NCBI RefSeq assembly: GCF_014873145.1
Contig: NZ_JADBEK010000001.1
Location: forward strand, 2,914,001-2,978,000
DNA length: 64,000 bases
Source: Nonomuraea angiospora
Lineage (GTDB): Bacteria > Actinomycetota > Actinomycetes > Streptosporangiales > Streptosporangiaceae
Direction of reading: 5' to 3'
The position numbers and the translations under genes were made by a program. Below, one piece after another: positions 45,324-53,063 of the stretch. The notes beneath the pieces were generated by a model. The model did not search any database. It saw only the letters and a program-made list of their open reading frames with translations, and had not been told where the DNA came from. Position 1 is the first letter of the stretch. Each line of letters starts with the position of its first letter.

Positions 45324-45370
45324 GGTTTTCACCTCGTACGTCTCGACCCGCCCGAATGGCGGATGTATGG

Positions 45371-45518
45371 AAAAAAAGGGGGACGGATATGGAAATGCGG
45401 ACCGGTCTTTTACGGCGCGCTGCCACTACGCGACACGCGGAAGCACCCGCGCGGCGGGGAGTCGAACCCCGCGCTTCCGGCACCCGAAGCGATAACCGGC
45501 CTGCTTCGACCCGCCCCC
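45371..45518 (-). ncRNA. Y RNA, module B (YrlA-like, tRNA mimic), ending in an intrinsic terminator
   Basis: Read on the minus strand. The Ro-type helix pairs GGGGGCGGGU (45518-45509) with AUCCGUCCCCC (45388-45378) with one bulged base, followed by GAAG paired with CUUU, then GGCCGGUU paired with GACCGGUC. Inside lies a permuted tRNA-like fold: a hairpin CGCUUC/GGAAGCG, a T-arm CGGGG-UUCGACU-CCCCG (45471-45455), an acceptor-like 7-pair stem CGCGCGG/CCGCGUG (45453-45434) closed by a 6-nt loop, and a D-arm GCGU-AGUGGCA-GCGC (45431-45417). The GC helix is followed by seven U (45377-45371), a ready terminator 48 nt before the rsr ATG. Position next to rsr and shape agree with bacterial Y RNAs. 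Confidence 0.8.
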
Positions 45519-45530
45519 GAGGCTCGGAGA

Positions 45531-45662
45531 GGGCACGGATATGGGGGTGTCCGCCGGCGTTGGCGCTCTGCCGACTGAGCTACCGGAGCGTTGGCCCCGG
45601 GCAGGACTCGAACCTGCGACTCCCCATTAAAAGTGGTAACCGACGAACTTCGACCCGTGCCC
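45531..45662 (-). ncRNA. Y RNA, module A (YrlA-like, circularly permuted tRNA mimic)
   Basis: Read on the minus strand. The outer helix is a 10-pair GGGCACGGGU (45662-45653) with AUCCGUGCCC (45540-45531), then GUUCGUC with GGCGGAC. Inside: an anticodon-like arm with loop CUUUUAA as in tRNA-Lys, a T-arm GCAGG-UUCGAGU-CCUGC (45617-45601), the acceptor 3' strand CCGGGGC, a CAAC loop, the acceptor 5' strand GCUCCGG (7 pairs with one G-U), UA, and a canonical D-arm GCUC-AGUCGGCA-GAGC (45580-45565). The order T-arm, acceptor, D-arm is a circular permutation of tRNA, as expected for YrlA modules. It shares CGGGUCGAAG and CCAUAUCCGU with module B, 12 bp away, and has no terminator of its own, so both may lie on one transcript. 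Confidence 0.8.
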
Positions 45663-45990
45663 GCACCGAGTCGTGCTTACGTCGTGAATTCAACACGGCA
45701 GGCCAATAAGAGCTCAAATTATTTTCCCGGCGGAGCGGCGGTCACGGTGGGTGACCGGACGGACCCGGGGCCCTCGGGGGCCCTCGAAGATCGCCAAGCT
45801 CAGGTCACGTGTCGCCCATGAGGGGGGCGCGATTACCCCCATGCCCGGACCGTGTGCTTAACTCGAGTTGCCGATGTGGTCTGTGTCCCCCGGGCCGCAA
45901 ATTACCGCCTTCACGGAATACCGTTCGGCTGGAGCCGTGTTGTGCATCTCGCCGAGGAGGCGACCGCCACATCGGCATCAACGACTTTTC
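45663..45990. other. Gap between the Y RNAs and the plsC terminator
   Basis: No convincing gene. It should hold the minus-strand promoter of the Y RNAs (AT-rich 45676-45725; TTGAGC and TTGAAT are possible boxes but not convincing). A perfect 10-bp palindrome AACTCGAGTT lies at 45860-45869. The plus-strand part could encode a short leader or small RNA that ends at the hairpin at 45991. Confidence 0.4.
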
Positions 45991-46025
45991 CAGGCGTCCC
46001 GCCCAACGGGCGGGGCGCCTGCTTT
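45991..46025 (+). terminator. Strong hairpin with T run upstream of plsC
   Basis: CAGGCG plus CCCGCCC pair with GGGCGGG plus CGCCTG around an AAC loop, followed by CTTT. It stands 42 bp before the plsC-like start with no recognised gene before it on this strand, so it ends an unidentified short transcript or attenuates plsC. Confidence 0.6.
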
Positions 46026-46066
46026 ATGGTGGGGTGGCCGACCGGCCCGATGATCAGGAGAGCTCG

Positions 46067-46726
46067 TTGCTGTACGAAGTGGTCAAGTTCGCCGCCGCGC
46101 CGCTCGCGCACGCGATGTGCCGGCCGCACATCTCGGGCGCGGTGCACGTGCCCAGGAGCGGGCCCGCGATCCTGGCCGCCAACCACCTGTCGATCCTCGA
46201 CTCGTTCCTGCTGCCGGCGCTGCTGCCGCGGCACGTGACCTTCACCGCCAAGAACGAGTACTTCGACGGCAACCCGGTCTCCGGCTTCTTCATGCGGCTG
46301 GGCGGCAGCCTGCCGATCGACAGGGAGAGCGCGCACGCCGCCCAGACCATGCTCGACTCCGCCGCGGAGCTGCTGGAGCGCGGCGAGCTGTTCGGCATCC
46401 ACCCGGAGGGCACCCGCTCCCCCGACGGCCGCCTCTACCGCGGCAAGGTCGGCGTGGCCTGGCTGACGCTCAAGACGGGCGCCCCGGTGCTGCCCGTGGC
46501 GCTCAGCGGCACCGAGAAGGTGCTGCCGGTCGGCTCGAAGGTGCCCAGGCCCGCGCGGATCGGCATCGCCATCGGCGAGCCCATGCGGTTCGAGGGCGAC
46601 CACACCAAGGCGCGCGACCGGCGGCAGGTGACCGACGAGATCATGGCGGCCATCCAGAAGCTGTCCGGGCAGGAATACGTGCCGACCTACGCCGCCAGCT
46701 ACAAGGCGGCCAACGGCGTGTCGTGA
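46067..46726 (+). CDS. 1-acyl-glycerol-3-phosphate acyltransferase (PlsC-like)
   Basis: 219 residues. The catalytic HX4D motif is NHLSILD (His40, Asp45) and the substrate motif is HPEGTRS (about 112-118), with VSGFFMRLGGSLPIDR between. It transfers acyl chains to lysophosphatidate or related acceptors at the inner membrane. I chose the TTG at 46067: CAGGAG lies six bases upstream and the family N-terminus begins there. The frame is open upstream for 86 codons without resemblance to the family. It is followed by the penicillin-binding protein gene after 30 bp, so the two may be co-transcribed. Confidence 0.9.
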   Translation: MLYEVVKFAAAPLAHAMCRPHISGAVHVPRSGPAILAANHLSILDSFLLPALLPRHVTFTAKNEYFDGNPVSGFFMRLGGSLPIDRESAHAAQTMLDSAAELLERGELFGIHPEGTRSPDGRLYRGKVGVAWLTLKTGAPVLPVALSGTEKVLPVGSKVPRPARIGIAIGEPMRFEGDHTKARDRRQVTDEIMAAIQKLSGQEYVPTYAASYKAANGVS

Positions 46727-46756
46727 CAATGTCGTCGAGGATCAGGGGGATGTAGC

Positions 46757-48358
46757 GTGGCGCGTGGTCGTACCATCGCGATCGTGTCCAGCGCCACCGT
46801 GCTCGCGGTGGGGGCCGCGGCCGGGGGCGCGTACTACCTGCTGCACACGAGGGGGACGCCCGCCGAGACGGCGCAGCGCTTCACCGCCGCGTGGCAGGCC
46901 GGCAACTGGACCGCCATGGGGGCGGAGCTCGCCAAACCGCAGCAGCTCAACGCGTACGACCAGCAACGCAGCGCACTCGCCGTCGAGTCGGCGGACATCA
47001 AGCTCGGCAAGATCACCGAGACCGGCGACCGGGCCCGCGCCCCCTACACCGCGACCCTGACCCTCAAGAACATCGGCAAGTGGTCCTACCAGGGCCAGAT
47101 CGACCTCATGGTGGCCGACCGCACCTGGAAGGTCGACTGGAAGCCCGCCGCGCTCCACCCGTCGATGGCCGCCGGGGCCGAGTTCAAGCTCAAGACCCGC
47201 TGGCCCGACCGGGCCGAGATCACCGACGCCCGGGGAGACCGGATCGACACGGGCACGGTCGGCGGGTCGGTGCAGCAGCTCGTCGGCTACCTCGACAAGG
47301 CCGACAAGAAGGACGTGGCCAAGCTGGGCTCCGCCTACAAGGTCGGCCAGGCGGTCGGGCGCGGCGGGCTGCAGGAGACGTTCCAGAAGCGGCTGGCGGG
47401 CACGCCCGCCACCGAGATCCAGCTCGGCGGCAAGACGCTGGAGACCATCGAGGGCAGCGACGGCGAGCCCGTCCAGACCACGCTTGACCCGCGCGCGCAG
47501 GCCGCGGCGGTGGGCGCGGTCAAGGACATGAAGAAGCCCACGTCGATGGTGGCGATCAAGCCGTCCACGGGCGAGATCCTGGCCGTGGTCAACAACCAGG
47601 GTGGCTTCAACCGGGCGCTGGACGGCCGCTACCCGCCCGGCTCGACGTTCAAGGCGGTCACGGCGATCGGCCTGCTGGCGGCCGGGATGTCGCCGTCGGA
47701 CACGGTGACGTGCCCGATGTACGCGACCATCGGCGGGCTGAAGGTCCGCAACTCCGACAAGGAGGCGTTCGGGTCGCTGTCGTTCCTCGACTCGTTCGCC
47801 CACTCGTGCAACACGACGTTCGCGCCGCTGGCCGAGCAGAAGCTGGGCGCCGACAAGCTGCTGAAGACGGCCGAGGACGTGGGCTTCAACCAGCCCCTGA
47901 ACATCGGGGTCCCGGCCGCCAAGCCCAGCTTCCCCCGGGCCCAGTCCGACGCGGAGCTGGCCGCGGAGTCGTTCGGGCAGGCCAGGATCACGGCCAGCCC
48001 GCTGACGATGGCCTCCGTGGCCGCCGCCATCGCGGACGGCACGTGGCGGCCGCCGACGCTGGTGCCCTCGCTGAAGCAGAAGGCCACCGAGCGCCCGCTG
48101 CCCGACGGGGTCAAGGAGCAGCTGCACTCGATGATGGCGGCCGTGGTGTCCAAGGGCACGGCCAAGGCGGCCGGCCTGCCCGCCGGCACGCACGGCAAGA
48201 CCGGCACGGCCGAGTTCGGCACCGGCGACGACCTGGACACCCACGCCTGGTTCATGGGCTTCAAGGGGGACGTGGCGTTCGCGGTGGTCGTGGAGGGCGG
48301 CGGCGCGGGCGGCAAGGTCGCGGCGCCGGTGGCGGCGTCGTTCCTCAAGGGGCTCTGA
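46757..48358 (+). CDS. Penicillin-binding protein with MecA_N domain
   Basis: 533 residues, class B-like transpeptidase. An N-terminal membrane anchor (residues 6-30) is followed by an NTF2-like MecA_N domain (about 32-145; AETAQRFTAAWQAGNW) and a short dimerisation segment. The transpeptidase has Ser296-x-x-Lys299 in PGSTFK, Ser350-x-Asn352 in HSCNTT and Lys481-Thr-Gly in GKTGTAEFG. It cross-links peptidoglycan outside the membrane; the MecA_N architecture is shared with low-affinity PBP2a-type proteins and with the actinobacterial PbpA group. The GTG start has GGGGGA upstream. Confidence 0.92.
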   Translation: MARGRTIAIVSSATVLAVGAAAGGAYYLLHTRGTPAETAQRFTAAWQAGNWTAMGAELAKPQQLNAYDQQRSALAVESADIKLGKITETGDRARAPYTATLTLKNIGKWSYQGQIDLMVADRTWKVDWKPAALHPSMAAGAEFKLKTRWPDRAEITDARGDRIDTGTVGGSVQQLVGYLDKADKKDVAKLGSAYKVGQAVGRGGLQETFQKRLAGTPATEIQLGGKTLETIEGSDGEPVQTTLDPRAQAAAVGAVKDMKKPTSMVAIKPSTGEILAVVNNQGGFNRALDGRYPPGSTFKAVTAIGLLAAGMSPSDTVTCPMYATIGGLKVRNSDKEAFGSLSFLDSFAHSCNTTFAPLAEQKLGADKLLKTAEDVGFNQPLNIGVPAAKPSFPRAQSDAELAAESFGQARITASPLTMASVAAAIADGTWRPPTLVPSLKQKATERPLPDGVKEQLHSMMAAVVSKGTAKAAGLPAGTHGKTGTAEFGTGDDLDTHAWFMGFKGDVAFAVVVEGGGAGGKVAAPVAASFLKGL

Positions 48359-48416
48359 GGGGCCTCTGACGGCCGCGGCCAGGTGAACCGGCCTCTGACC
48401 TGGGCAGAACTCGAAT

Positions 48417-49613
48417 GTGCTGGGGATCGGTGGCGAGGAGTACGCGGCGCGGCAGGCGGCCATGGGGCGGCTGGCCGCGCGGGCGGGGTTCCGCGGGGTG
48501 GTGGCCTGGTCGAGAGGCGGTTCGGCGCAGGACCATTACGCCGACGTCTACTACCTGACGGGCTTCTACCAGCACCAGCCGTTCATCCCCGACTTCCCCG
48601 GCCACTGGCGGGCGCGCGGCCACGCGGCCGTGGTCCTGCCCGTGGACGACCCTCCTCTCACTGAGCACCCCGCCGTCCTGCTGACCGACTCCAGGGACCT
48701 CCAGGAGCCCCGGCCGGCGGCGCGGGTCCAGGTGGCGCCCGATCTCGTGGACGCCCTGGCCGAGGAGATCAGGGAGTCGATCCGGCCGGGGCGGGTCGCG
48801 TTGATCGGCTACGAGGCGATGGCCGCGCCGTGGTGGTGCCGGCTGCGTTCGGTGCTGCCGGGGCACGAGCTGGTGTGCGCCGACGACCTGGCCTGGGAGG
48901 CGCGCCGGATCAAGAGCCCCGCCGAGCTCGACCTGCTGCGCGCCTCGGGGGCACTCGGGGTGCGCGCGGTGTCCGCCGCCCGGGAGGCCGCCGTGCCGGG
49001 CGCCACCGAGGCCGACGTGGCGGCGGCCGCGATCGCCGAGATCGTCCGGGCGGGCGGCGCCTACTCCGGCATGGGCATCTCCTCCGGCGCCGAGTCCTAC
49101 ACCTTCGCCGCCTCGGGCCCGACGCCCTACTCCGCCGACCGGCGGCTGGCCGAGGGCGACCTGATCAGGATCGACCTGTACGGCTCCGTGCGCGGCTACC
49201 TGTTCGACCTGGCCCGTACCTGGGTCGTCGGCGGCGAGCCGACCACGGAGCAGCGGCGGCTGCTGGAGGCGGTGCGGGAGAGCGTGCTGGCCGGGATCGA
49301 GCTGCTGCGGCCCGGCCGGCGCTTCGGCGAGGTGGCGCGGCGGTGTCAGCAGGTGTTCGAGCGGTCGGCGTTCGCCGTCCATCACGGGCTGCCCTGGTCG
49401 GAGACGGACGGCCTCTGGGGCCACGGGCTCGGCCTGTCGCTGGAGCCGCCGTGGATCACTGAGGGCGGTCCGGACGCGGACGGCCTCATCGAGGCCGGGA
49501 TGTGCCTGGCGCTGGAGCGCCGGATCGCGATGCACTCCGTGGGGGGCGCCAGCCACGAGGAGGACGTCATCGTCACCGACTCCGGCCCCGAAGTCATCAC
49601 CCGCGACCCTTGA
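48417..49613 (+). CDS. M24 family Xaa-Pro-type metallopeptidase
   Basis: 398 residues. The N-terminal creatinase-like domain spans about 1-155 and the C-terminal pita-bread domain bears the five metal ligands: Asp in RIDLYG, Asp in YLFDLAR, His in GHGLGLSLE, Glu in ALERRI and Glu in HEEDVIV. It could cleave X-Pro bonds or be a creatinase-like amidinohydrolase; the first domain does not decide. GTG start 58 bp after the PBP gene, in a stretch with small GGCCTCTGA repeats. Confidence 0.88.
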   Translation: MLGIGGEEYAARQAAMGRLAARAGFRGVVAWSRGGSAQDHYADVYYLTGFYQHQPFIPDFPGHWRARGHAAVVLPVDDPPLTEHPAVLLTDSRDLQEPRPAARVQVAPDLVDALAEEIRESIRPGRVALIGYEAMAAPWWCRLRSVLPGHELVCADDLAWEARRIKSPAELDLLRASGALGVRAVSAAREAAVPGATEADVAAAAIAEIVRAGGAYSGMGISSGAESYTFAASGPTPYSADRRLAEGDLIRIDLYGSVRGYLFDLARTWVVGGEPTTEQRRLLEAVRESVLAGIELLRPGRRFGEVARRCQQVFERSAFAVHHGLPWSETDGLWGHGLGLSLEPPWITEGGPDADGLIEAGMCLALERRIAMHSVGGASHEEDVIVTDSGPEVITRDP

Positions 49614-49631
49614 GACTTGTTATCCGTCTGT

Positions 49632-49641
49632 GTAAATTTAC
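49632..49641. promoter_or_regulatory. GTAAATTTAC palindrome upstream of a membrane protein-tetR pair
   Basis: A perfect 10-bp palindrome in an AT-rich patch, four bases before the ATG of the membrane protein whose downstream neighbour is a TetR regulator. It is probably the operator for that TetR, possibly blocking ribosome or polymerase access directly. Confidence 0.5.
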
Positions 49642-49645
49642 TCGC

Positions 49646-50032
49646 ATGGATAATAAAGTATGGGCTGCCGTCCGCGCCCTCTTCGTGGCCGTGCTCGTCA
49701 TCTCCGTCGCGACCCTCGGCGTGGCCGCCCTGATCGGCGGCAACTGGGTGGTGTGGCTCCGCGGCGCCGCCGTGGCCGTGACCGCCGTCTGGCTCGTCGC
49801 CCTCGCGGGGCAGGCCGCCCGGGGAAAGAGATCGGCCTACGTACGCATCCGCTTCGTCACCATCGCCGCCCCCATCGGGATCGTCCTCATCCTCGTCGCC
49901 CCGGACAGCGGCTATCCCGGCTGGATGAAGGCGGAGCAGGCCCTGGTCGGCGTGCTGGTCGCCGCCGTCGCCCTGCTCGTCAACCGACGTGCCGTACGGC
50001 AGGCGTTCCCGAAGCGTGGCAAGCTGGGCTGA
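49646..50032 (+). CDS. Small membrane protein in operon with TetR
   Basis: 128 residues with four predicted helices (about 8-30, 35-55, 70-88, 95-118) and short basic loops (RGKRSAYVRIRF). No family identified. The ATG at 49646 follows the palindrome directly; there is no good Shine-Dalgarno, so the transcript may be leaderless or the start may lie elsewhere. The TetR gene begins immediately at the stop (TGA-ATG). Confidence 0.65.
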   Translation: MDNKVWAAVRALFVAVLVISVATLGVAALIGGNWVVWLRGAAVAVTAVWLVALAGQAARGKRSAYVRIRFVTIAAPIGIVLILVAPDSGYPGWMKAEQALVGVLVAAVALLVNRRAVRQAFPKRGKLG

Positions 50033-50614
50033 ATGCAGAGCTCCGCGACCCGCCGGGCGGCCACCGAGGCCCGCAAAGCACAGATCGCCTCCGCCACGAT
50101 CGCCGTGCTGGCGCGGCGCGGCTACGCGGAGACCACGTTCGAGGCCATCTGCGAGCAGGCGGGGCTCAGCAGCAAGCGGCTGATCTCCTACCACTTCTCC
50201 AGCAAGGACCACCTTTTCGAGGCCGTCGTCCGCCAGGTCGTCGAGGACGCGGCCGCCTTCATGCGCCCGGCGCTCGACGCCGCCTCCGGGGCGCGCGCCC
50301 AGCTCGAGGCGTTCATCAGGGCGAACATCGCCTTCATCGCCGCCCATCCCGAGCACGTGCGGGCGGTGCAGCAGATCGCGTTCAACCAGGTGCCCGTGGG
50401 CGGCGACGAGCAGGACGCCGCGGTCGCCAGGCTGGCGGCGCTGTTCGCGGAGGGGCAGCAGGCGGGGGCGTTCCGGGAGTTCGACGGCGGGTTGATGGGC
50501 ACGGCTCTGCGCGCGTCCATCGACGGGGTGGCCGACCGCCTCGTCAAGGGCCTCGACCCTGATCGGTGCGCGGACGAGCTGGTCGAGCTCTTCGACCGCG
50601 CGACACGCGCCTGA
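50033..50614 (+). CDS. TetR family regulator
   Basis: 193 residues. Helix-turn-helix at about 18-62 (IASATIAVLARRGYAETTFEAICEQAGLSSKRLISYHF, read as three helices) and a TetR_C-type ligand domain. The ATG is directly adjacent to the stop of the membrane-protein gene, so it is translated with it. A palindrome ahead of the pair suggests autoregulation. Confidence 0.88.
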   Translation: MQSSATRRAATEARKAQIASATIAVLARRGYAETTFEAICEQAGLSSKRLISYHFSSKDHLFEAVVRQVVEDAAAFMRPALDAASGARAQLEAFIRANIAFIAAHPEHVRAVQQIAFNQVPVGGDEQDAAVARLAALFAEGQQAGAFREFDGGLMGTALRASIDGVADRLVKGLDPDRCADELVELFDRATRA

Positions 50615-50668
50615 CCTCGCCGATCAGCGGGAGGCGCGGGCATGCTTCCCGCCCGACCTCGCCGATCA
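50611..50668. repeat. Direct repeat at the tetR stop
   Basis: CTGACCTCGCCGATCA at 50611-50626, including the tetR TGA, recurs as CCGACCTCGCCGATCA at 50653-50668. Confidence 0.7.
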
Positions 50669-51146
50669 CCGAGGAGCGCCGGTGTGCTCGCGCACGGCCG
50701 CGATGACGGCCGCCGCGCCGTCCTCCGTCCGGATCCAGGTCGCGAGCTCCACGGCCCTGCGCCGGTAGGAATCCTCCATCACGGCGGCGTTGAGCGTCGA
50801 GCGGCTCGTCGGAGCGCAGGTCGAGCCGCTGTGCGCCCCGGGCGGCGCGGACGGCGGCCGCGTTGTGCTTGCCGGCTCGGCGGGCCATGACCTCGGAATG
50901 TCGATACCGTTGAGCCGTCCTCGGATGGCGGGGCGGGCTGGCTGGGCAATGGCCAGACCGGGGCCGAAGCCGGCCTCGATCACCCGGTCCGTGGGCTGCA
51001 CGTCGCGCTGGGACACCACCCACCCAGCGGTTGCGTTGGCGATTGGAGGCGCGGTGAGCCATGAGGTGTCCGGTCAGACGGCGCGGTCGGCCGAACTGAC
51101 GTACGACCCGGGTTATCACGCGTTGCTTGAGCGTCTTCGACCTCAC
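50666..51146 (-). pseudogene. Frameshifted class I SAM methyltransferase
   Basis: Three pieces of one methyltransferase lie in two reading frames on the minus strand: RQFGRPRRLTGHLMAHRASN (start), then DVQPTDRVIEAGFGPGLAIAQ and GIDI (SAM-binding motif) in another frame, then SEVMARRAGKHNAAAVRA back in the first. In intact relatives these run together as ...MAHR-SN-NRWVVSLLDVQP-DRVLE-GFGPGLA...GIDHSEVM. At least two frameshifts and a damaged C-terminal half make it a pseudogene. It faces the interrupted merR fragment, so 50.6-53.5 kb is a decaying patch. Confidence 0.7.
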
Positions 51147-51181
51147 GGGCGCCAGCCGACGGCTTCAAGCGCCCTTGACGT

Positions 51182-51254
51182 CAAGCCGGACGAGCTGTTG
51201 ACGATCGGCGAGCTGGCCAGGACCACCGGTGTCGCCACCTCGGCGTTGCGCTAC
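51182..51254 (+). pseudogene. merR, 5' part, interrupted by the IS200/IS605 element
   Basis: Encodes KPDELLTIGELARTTGVATS then ALRY, the first helix-turn-helix of a MerR regulator, and stops at the exact point where the element begins (after CGC TAC). The real start is uncertain; TTG at the ELLT position or a GTG upstream are candidates. The continuation is at 53116. Confidence 0.8.
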
Positions 51255-51364
51255 CGGAATCGTCGGCAGTGCTCCGGCCTTCAGGCCGGAGGTGAAGCCG
51301 ACCAGCCCGCATAGCGGGGCAAGAATAGCCGTTTCGCCGCCGGGCGAAACGGCGTCCACCCAGC

Positions 51365-51781
51365 TCAGACGGGCCGGCTCTGCTGCTCGATGTACTGGCG
51401 CAGAACACTGATCGGAGCACCGCCCACCGATCCGGCGAAGTAAGAGCCTGACCACAGCTTGTTCGCCCGGTAGTAGTGGCCGGCCAGTTCGGGGAACTCC
51501 TGACGCATCCGGCGCGAGGACACGCCTTTGAGGCTGTTGACCAACTTGGACAGGGCCACCTTGGGTGGGAAGTTGACCAGCAGGTGGACGTGGTCGTCTT
51601 CGCCGTTGAACTCGCGCAGTTCGGTTTCGACGTCGGCGCACACGGATCTCATGATCTCTTGTAGTCGGATGAGGTGCTCGCCGGTGAACACGCGATGGCG
51701 GAACTTCGTTACGAAGACCAAATGCGCGTGCAGCACGAAAACGCAATGTCTGCCGGTCCTGATATCGCCGTCGTCGGCCAT
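51365..51781 (-). CDS. tnpA: IS200/IS605 Y1 (HUH) transposase TnpA
   Basis: 138 residues, full length. The HUH pair is His64 and His66 in DDHVHLLVNFPP and the catalytic tyrosine is Tyr130 in VLRQYIEQQ. It cuts and rejoins single-stranded DNA at the hairpin ends as a dimer. The ATG at 51781 starts the canonical protein; the frame is open further upstream but would run antisense through tnpB. It is divergent from tnpB with 22 bp between starts. It looks intact and may also mobilise the miniature element at 11609. Confidence 0.93.
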   Translation of the reverse strand: MADDGDIRTGRHCVFVLHAHLVFVTKFRHRVFTGEHLIRLQEIMRSVCADVETELREFNGEDDHVHLLVNFPPKVALSKLVNSLKGVSSRRMRQEFPELAGHYYRANKLWSGSYFAGSVGGAPISVLRQYIEQQSRPV

Positions 51782-51803
51782 AACCCAACCGTAGGGTGAT
51801 CGT

Positions 51804-53063
51804 GTGCAGTTGCGGTACTCCTTCCGGATCGACCCGACCCCGGGCCAGCGCATCGCGCTCGCGCGAGCGTTCGGGTGCGCCCGGGTGGTGTTCAACGACG
51901 CGGTCGCACTGCGCAACCACGCCCATGAGCGGGGCTTGCCGTTCATCACCGACGCGGAACTGTCCCGCCTGGTGATCACCCAGGCGAAGCCGGCACCGGA
52001 ACGCTCCTGGCTGGGCGAGGTGTCGGCGGTGGTGCTCCAGCAGGCGCTGGCCGACGCCTGCGCGGCGTTCCGGAACTTCTTCGCTTCTTTGGCCCAGACC
52101 CGCAAGGGGCCCAAGCTGGGGCCGCCGCGTTTCCGGTCCCGCAGGGACAACCGGCAGGCGATCCGCTTCACCCGCAACGCCCGTTTCACCATCACCGCAG
52201 CCGGCAAGTTGCGGCTGCCGAAGATCGGCGATGTGGCGGTGCGCTGGTCACGGAGCCTGCCATCCCAGCCCTCTTCCGTCACCGTGGTGAAGGATGCCGC
52301 CGGGAGGTATTTCGCCTCGTTTGTGGTCGAAGCAGCCGAAACCCCCTTGCCTGCGACCGAGGCCGAGACCGGGATCGACCTGGGCCTGACTCACTTCGCG
52401 GTGCTGTCGGGCGGGCGGAAGATCGACAGCCCACGGTTCCTGCGCCGAGCGGAGAAGAAACTCAAGCGGGCACAAAAAGCCCTGTCACGTAAGGAGAAAG
52501 GCAGCAAGAACCGGGCCAAGGCCCGGGTGAAGGTCGCCCGCCGGCATGCCAAGGTCACCGACGCGCGCCGCGAGTTCCACCACCGGCTGTCCACGATGCT
52601 GATCCGCGAAAACCAAGCGATCTACGTGGAGGATCTGGCGGTCAAGGGACTGGCACGCTCCGGACTGGCCAAGAGCGTGCACGACTCGGGCTGGGCATCG
52701 TTCCTTGGCATGGTGGAGTACAAGGCGAAGCTGTACGGTCGGACGTTCGTGAAGATCGGCAGGTTCTTCCCCTCCTCCAAGCTCTGTTCGGCCTGCGGGG
52801 CGCTGGCCGGACAGATGCCGCTGGCCGTACGGGAGTGGACCTGCCCGTGCGGGGTCACCCATGACCGGGATGTCAACGCCGAGATCAACATCCGGGCCGA
52901 GGGACGCCGGATCGTCGCCGCTGGACGGAAACCCGTGCCTGAGATGGGCGGGAAGCGGAGACGGAAAACGCCTGCGGAGACCGGTAAGACCCCTCCGCCC
53001 GCTCCTCGGGGCGAGCGCGGGGGCACGGTCGATGAAACAGGAAGCCACAGAAGTGCCGCGTGA
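51804..53063 (+). CDS. tnpB: TnpB RNA-guided nuclease
   Basis: 419 residues. The N-terminal WED/REC part (LRYSFRIDPTPGQRIALARA) is followed by a split RuvC with Asp192 in GIDLGLTHFAV, Glu276 in YVEDLAVKGL and Asp in THDRDVNAEINI (354-356). A zinc finger uses Cys328, Cys331, Cys347 and Cys349. All catalytic residues are intact. Known TnpB proteins cut DNA next to the element target motif under guidance of an omega-RNA from the right end, which helps the element persist. The last about 50 residues are low-complexity and overlap the omega-RNA region. GTG start. Confidence 0.93.
   Translation: MQLRYSFRIDPTPGQRIALARAFGCARVVFNDAVALRNHAHERGLPFITDAELSRLVITQAKPAPERSWLGEVSAVVLQQALADACAAFRNFFASLAQTRKGPKLGPPRFRSRRDNRQAIRFTRNARFTITAAGKLRLPKIGDVAVRWSRSLPSQPSSVTVVKDAAGRYFASFVVEAAETPLPATEAETGIDLGLTHFAVLSGGRKIDSPRFLRRAEKKLKRAQKALSRKEKGSKNRAKARVKVARRHAKVTDARREFHHRLSTMLIRENQAIYVEDLAVKGLARSGLAKSVHDSGWASFLGMVEYKAKLYGRTFVKIGRFFPSSKLCSACGALAGQMPLAVREWTCPCGVTHDRDVNAEINIRAEGRRIVAAGRKPVPEMGGKRRRKTPAETGKTPPPAPRGERGGTVDETGSHRSAA

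Noticed and set aside
45417..45620. Canonical tRNA genes on the minus strand (two T-arms and D-arms)
   Set aside because: The arms come in the order T, acceptor, D with the acceptor strands closed by a short loop, so no normal tRNA with free 5' and 3' ends can form. Y RNA modules explain the order and the location beside rsr.
46067..46726. Longer plsC start at 45809
   Set aside because: The extra 86 codons cross a terminator hairpin and resemble nothing in the family; the TTG at 46067 has CAGGAG at ideal distance.
51782..52282. Long N-terminal extension of TnpA
   Set aside because: It would read antisense through tn pB; the canonical 138-residue transposase starts at the ATG at 51781.
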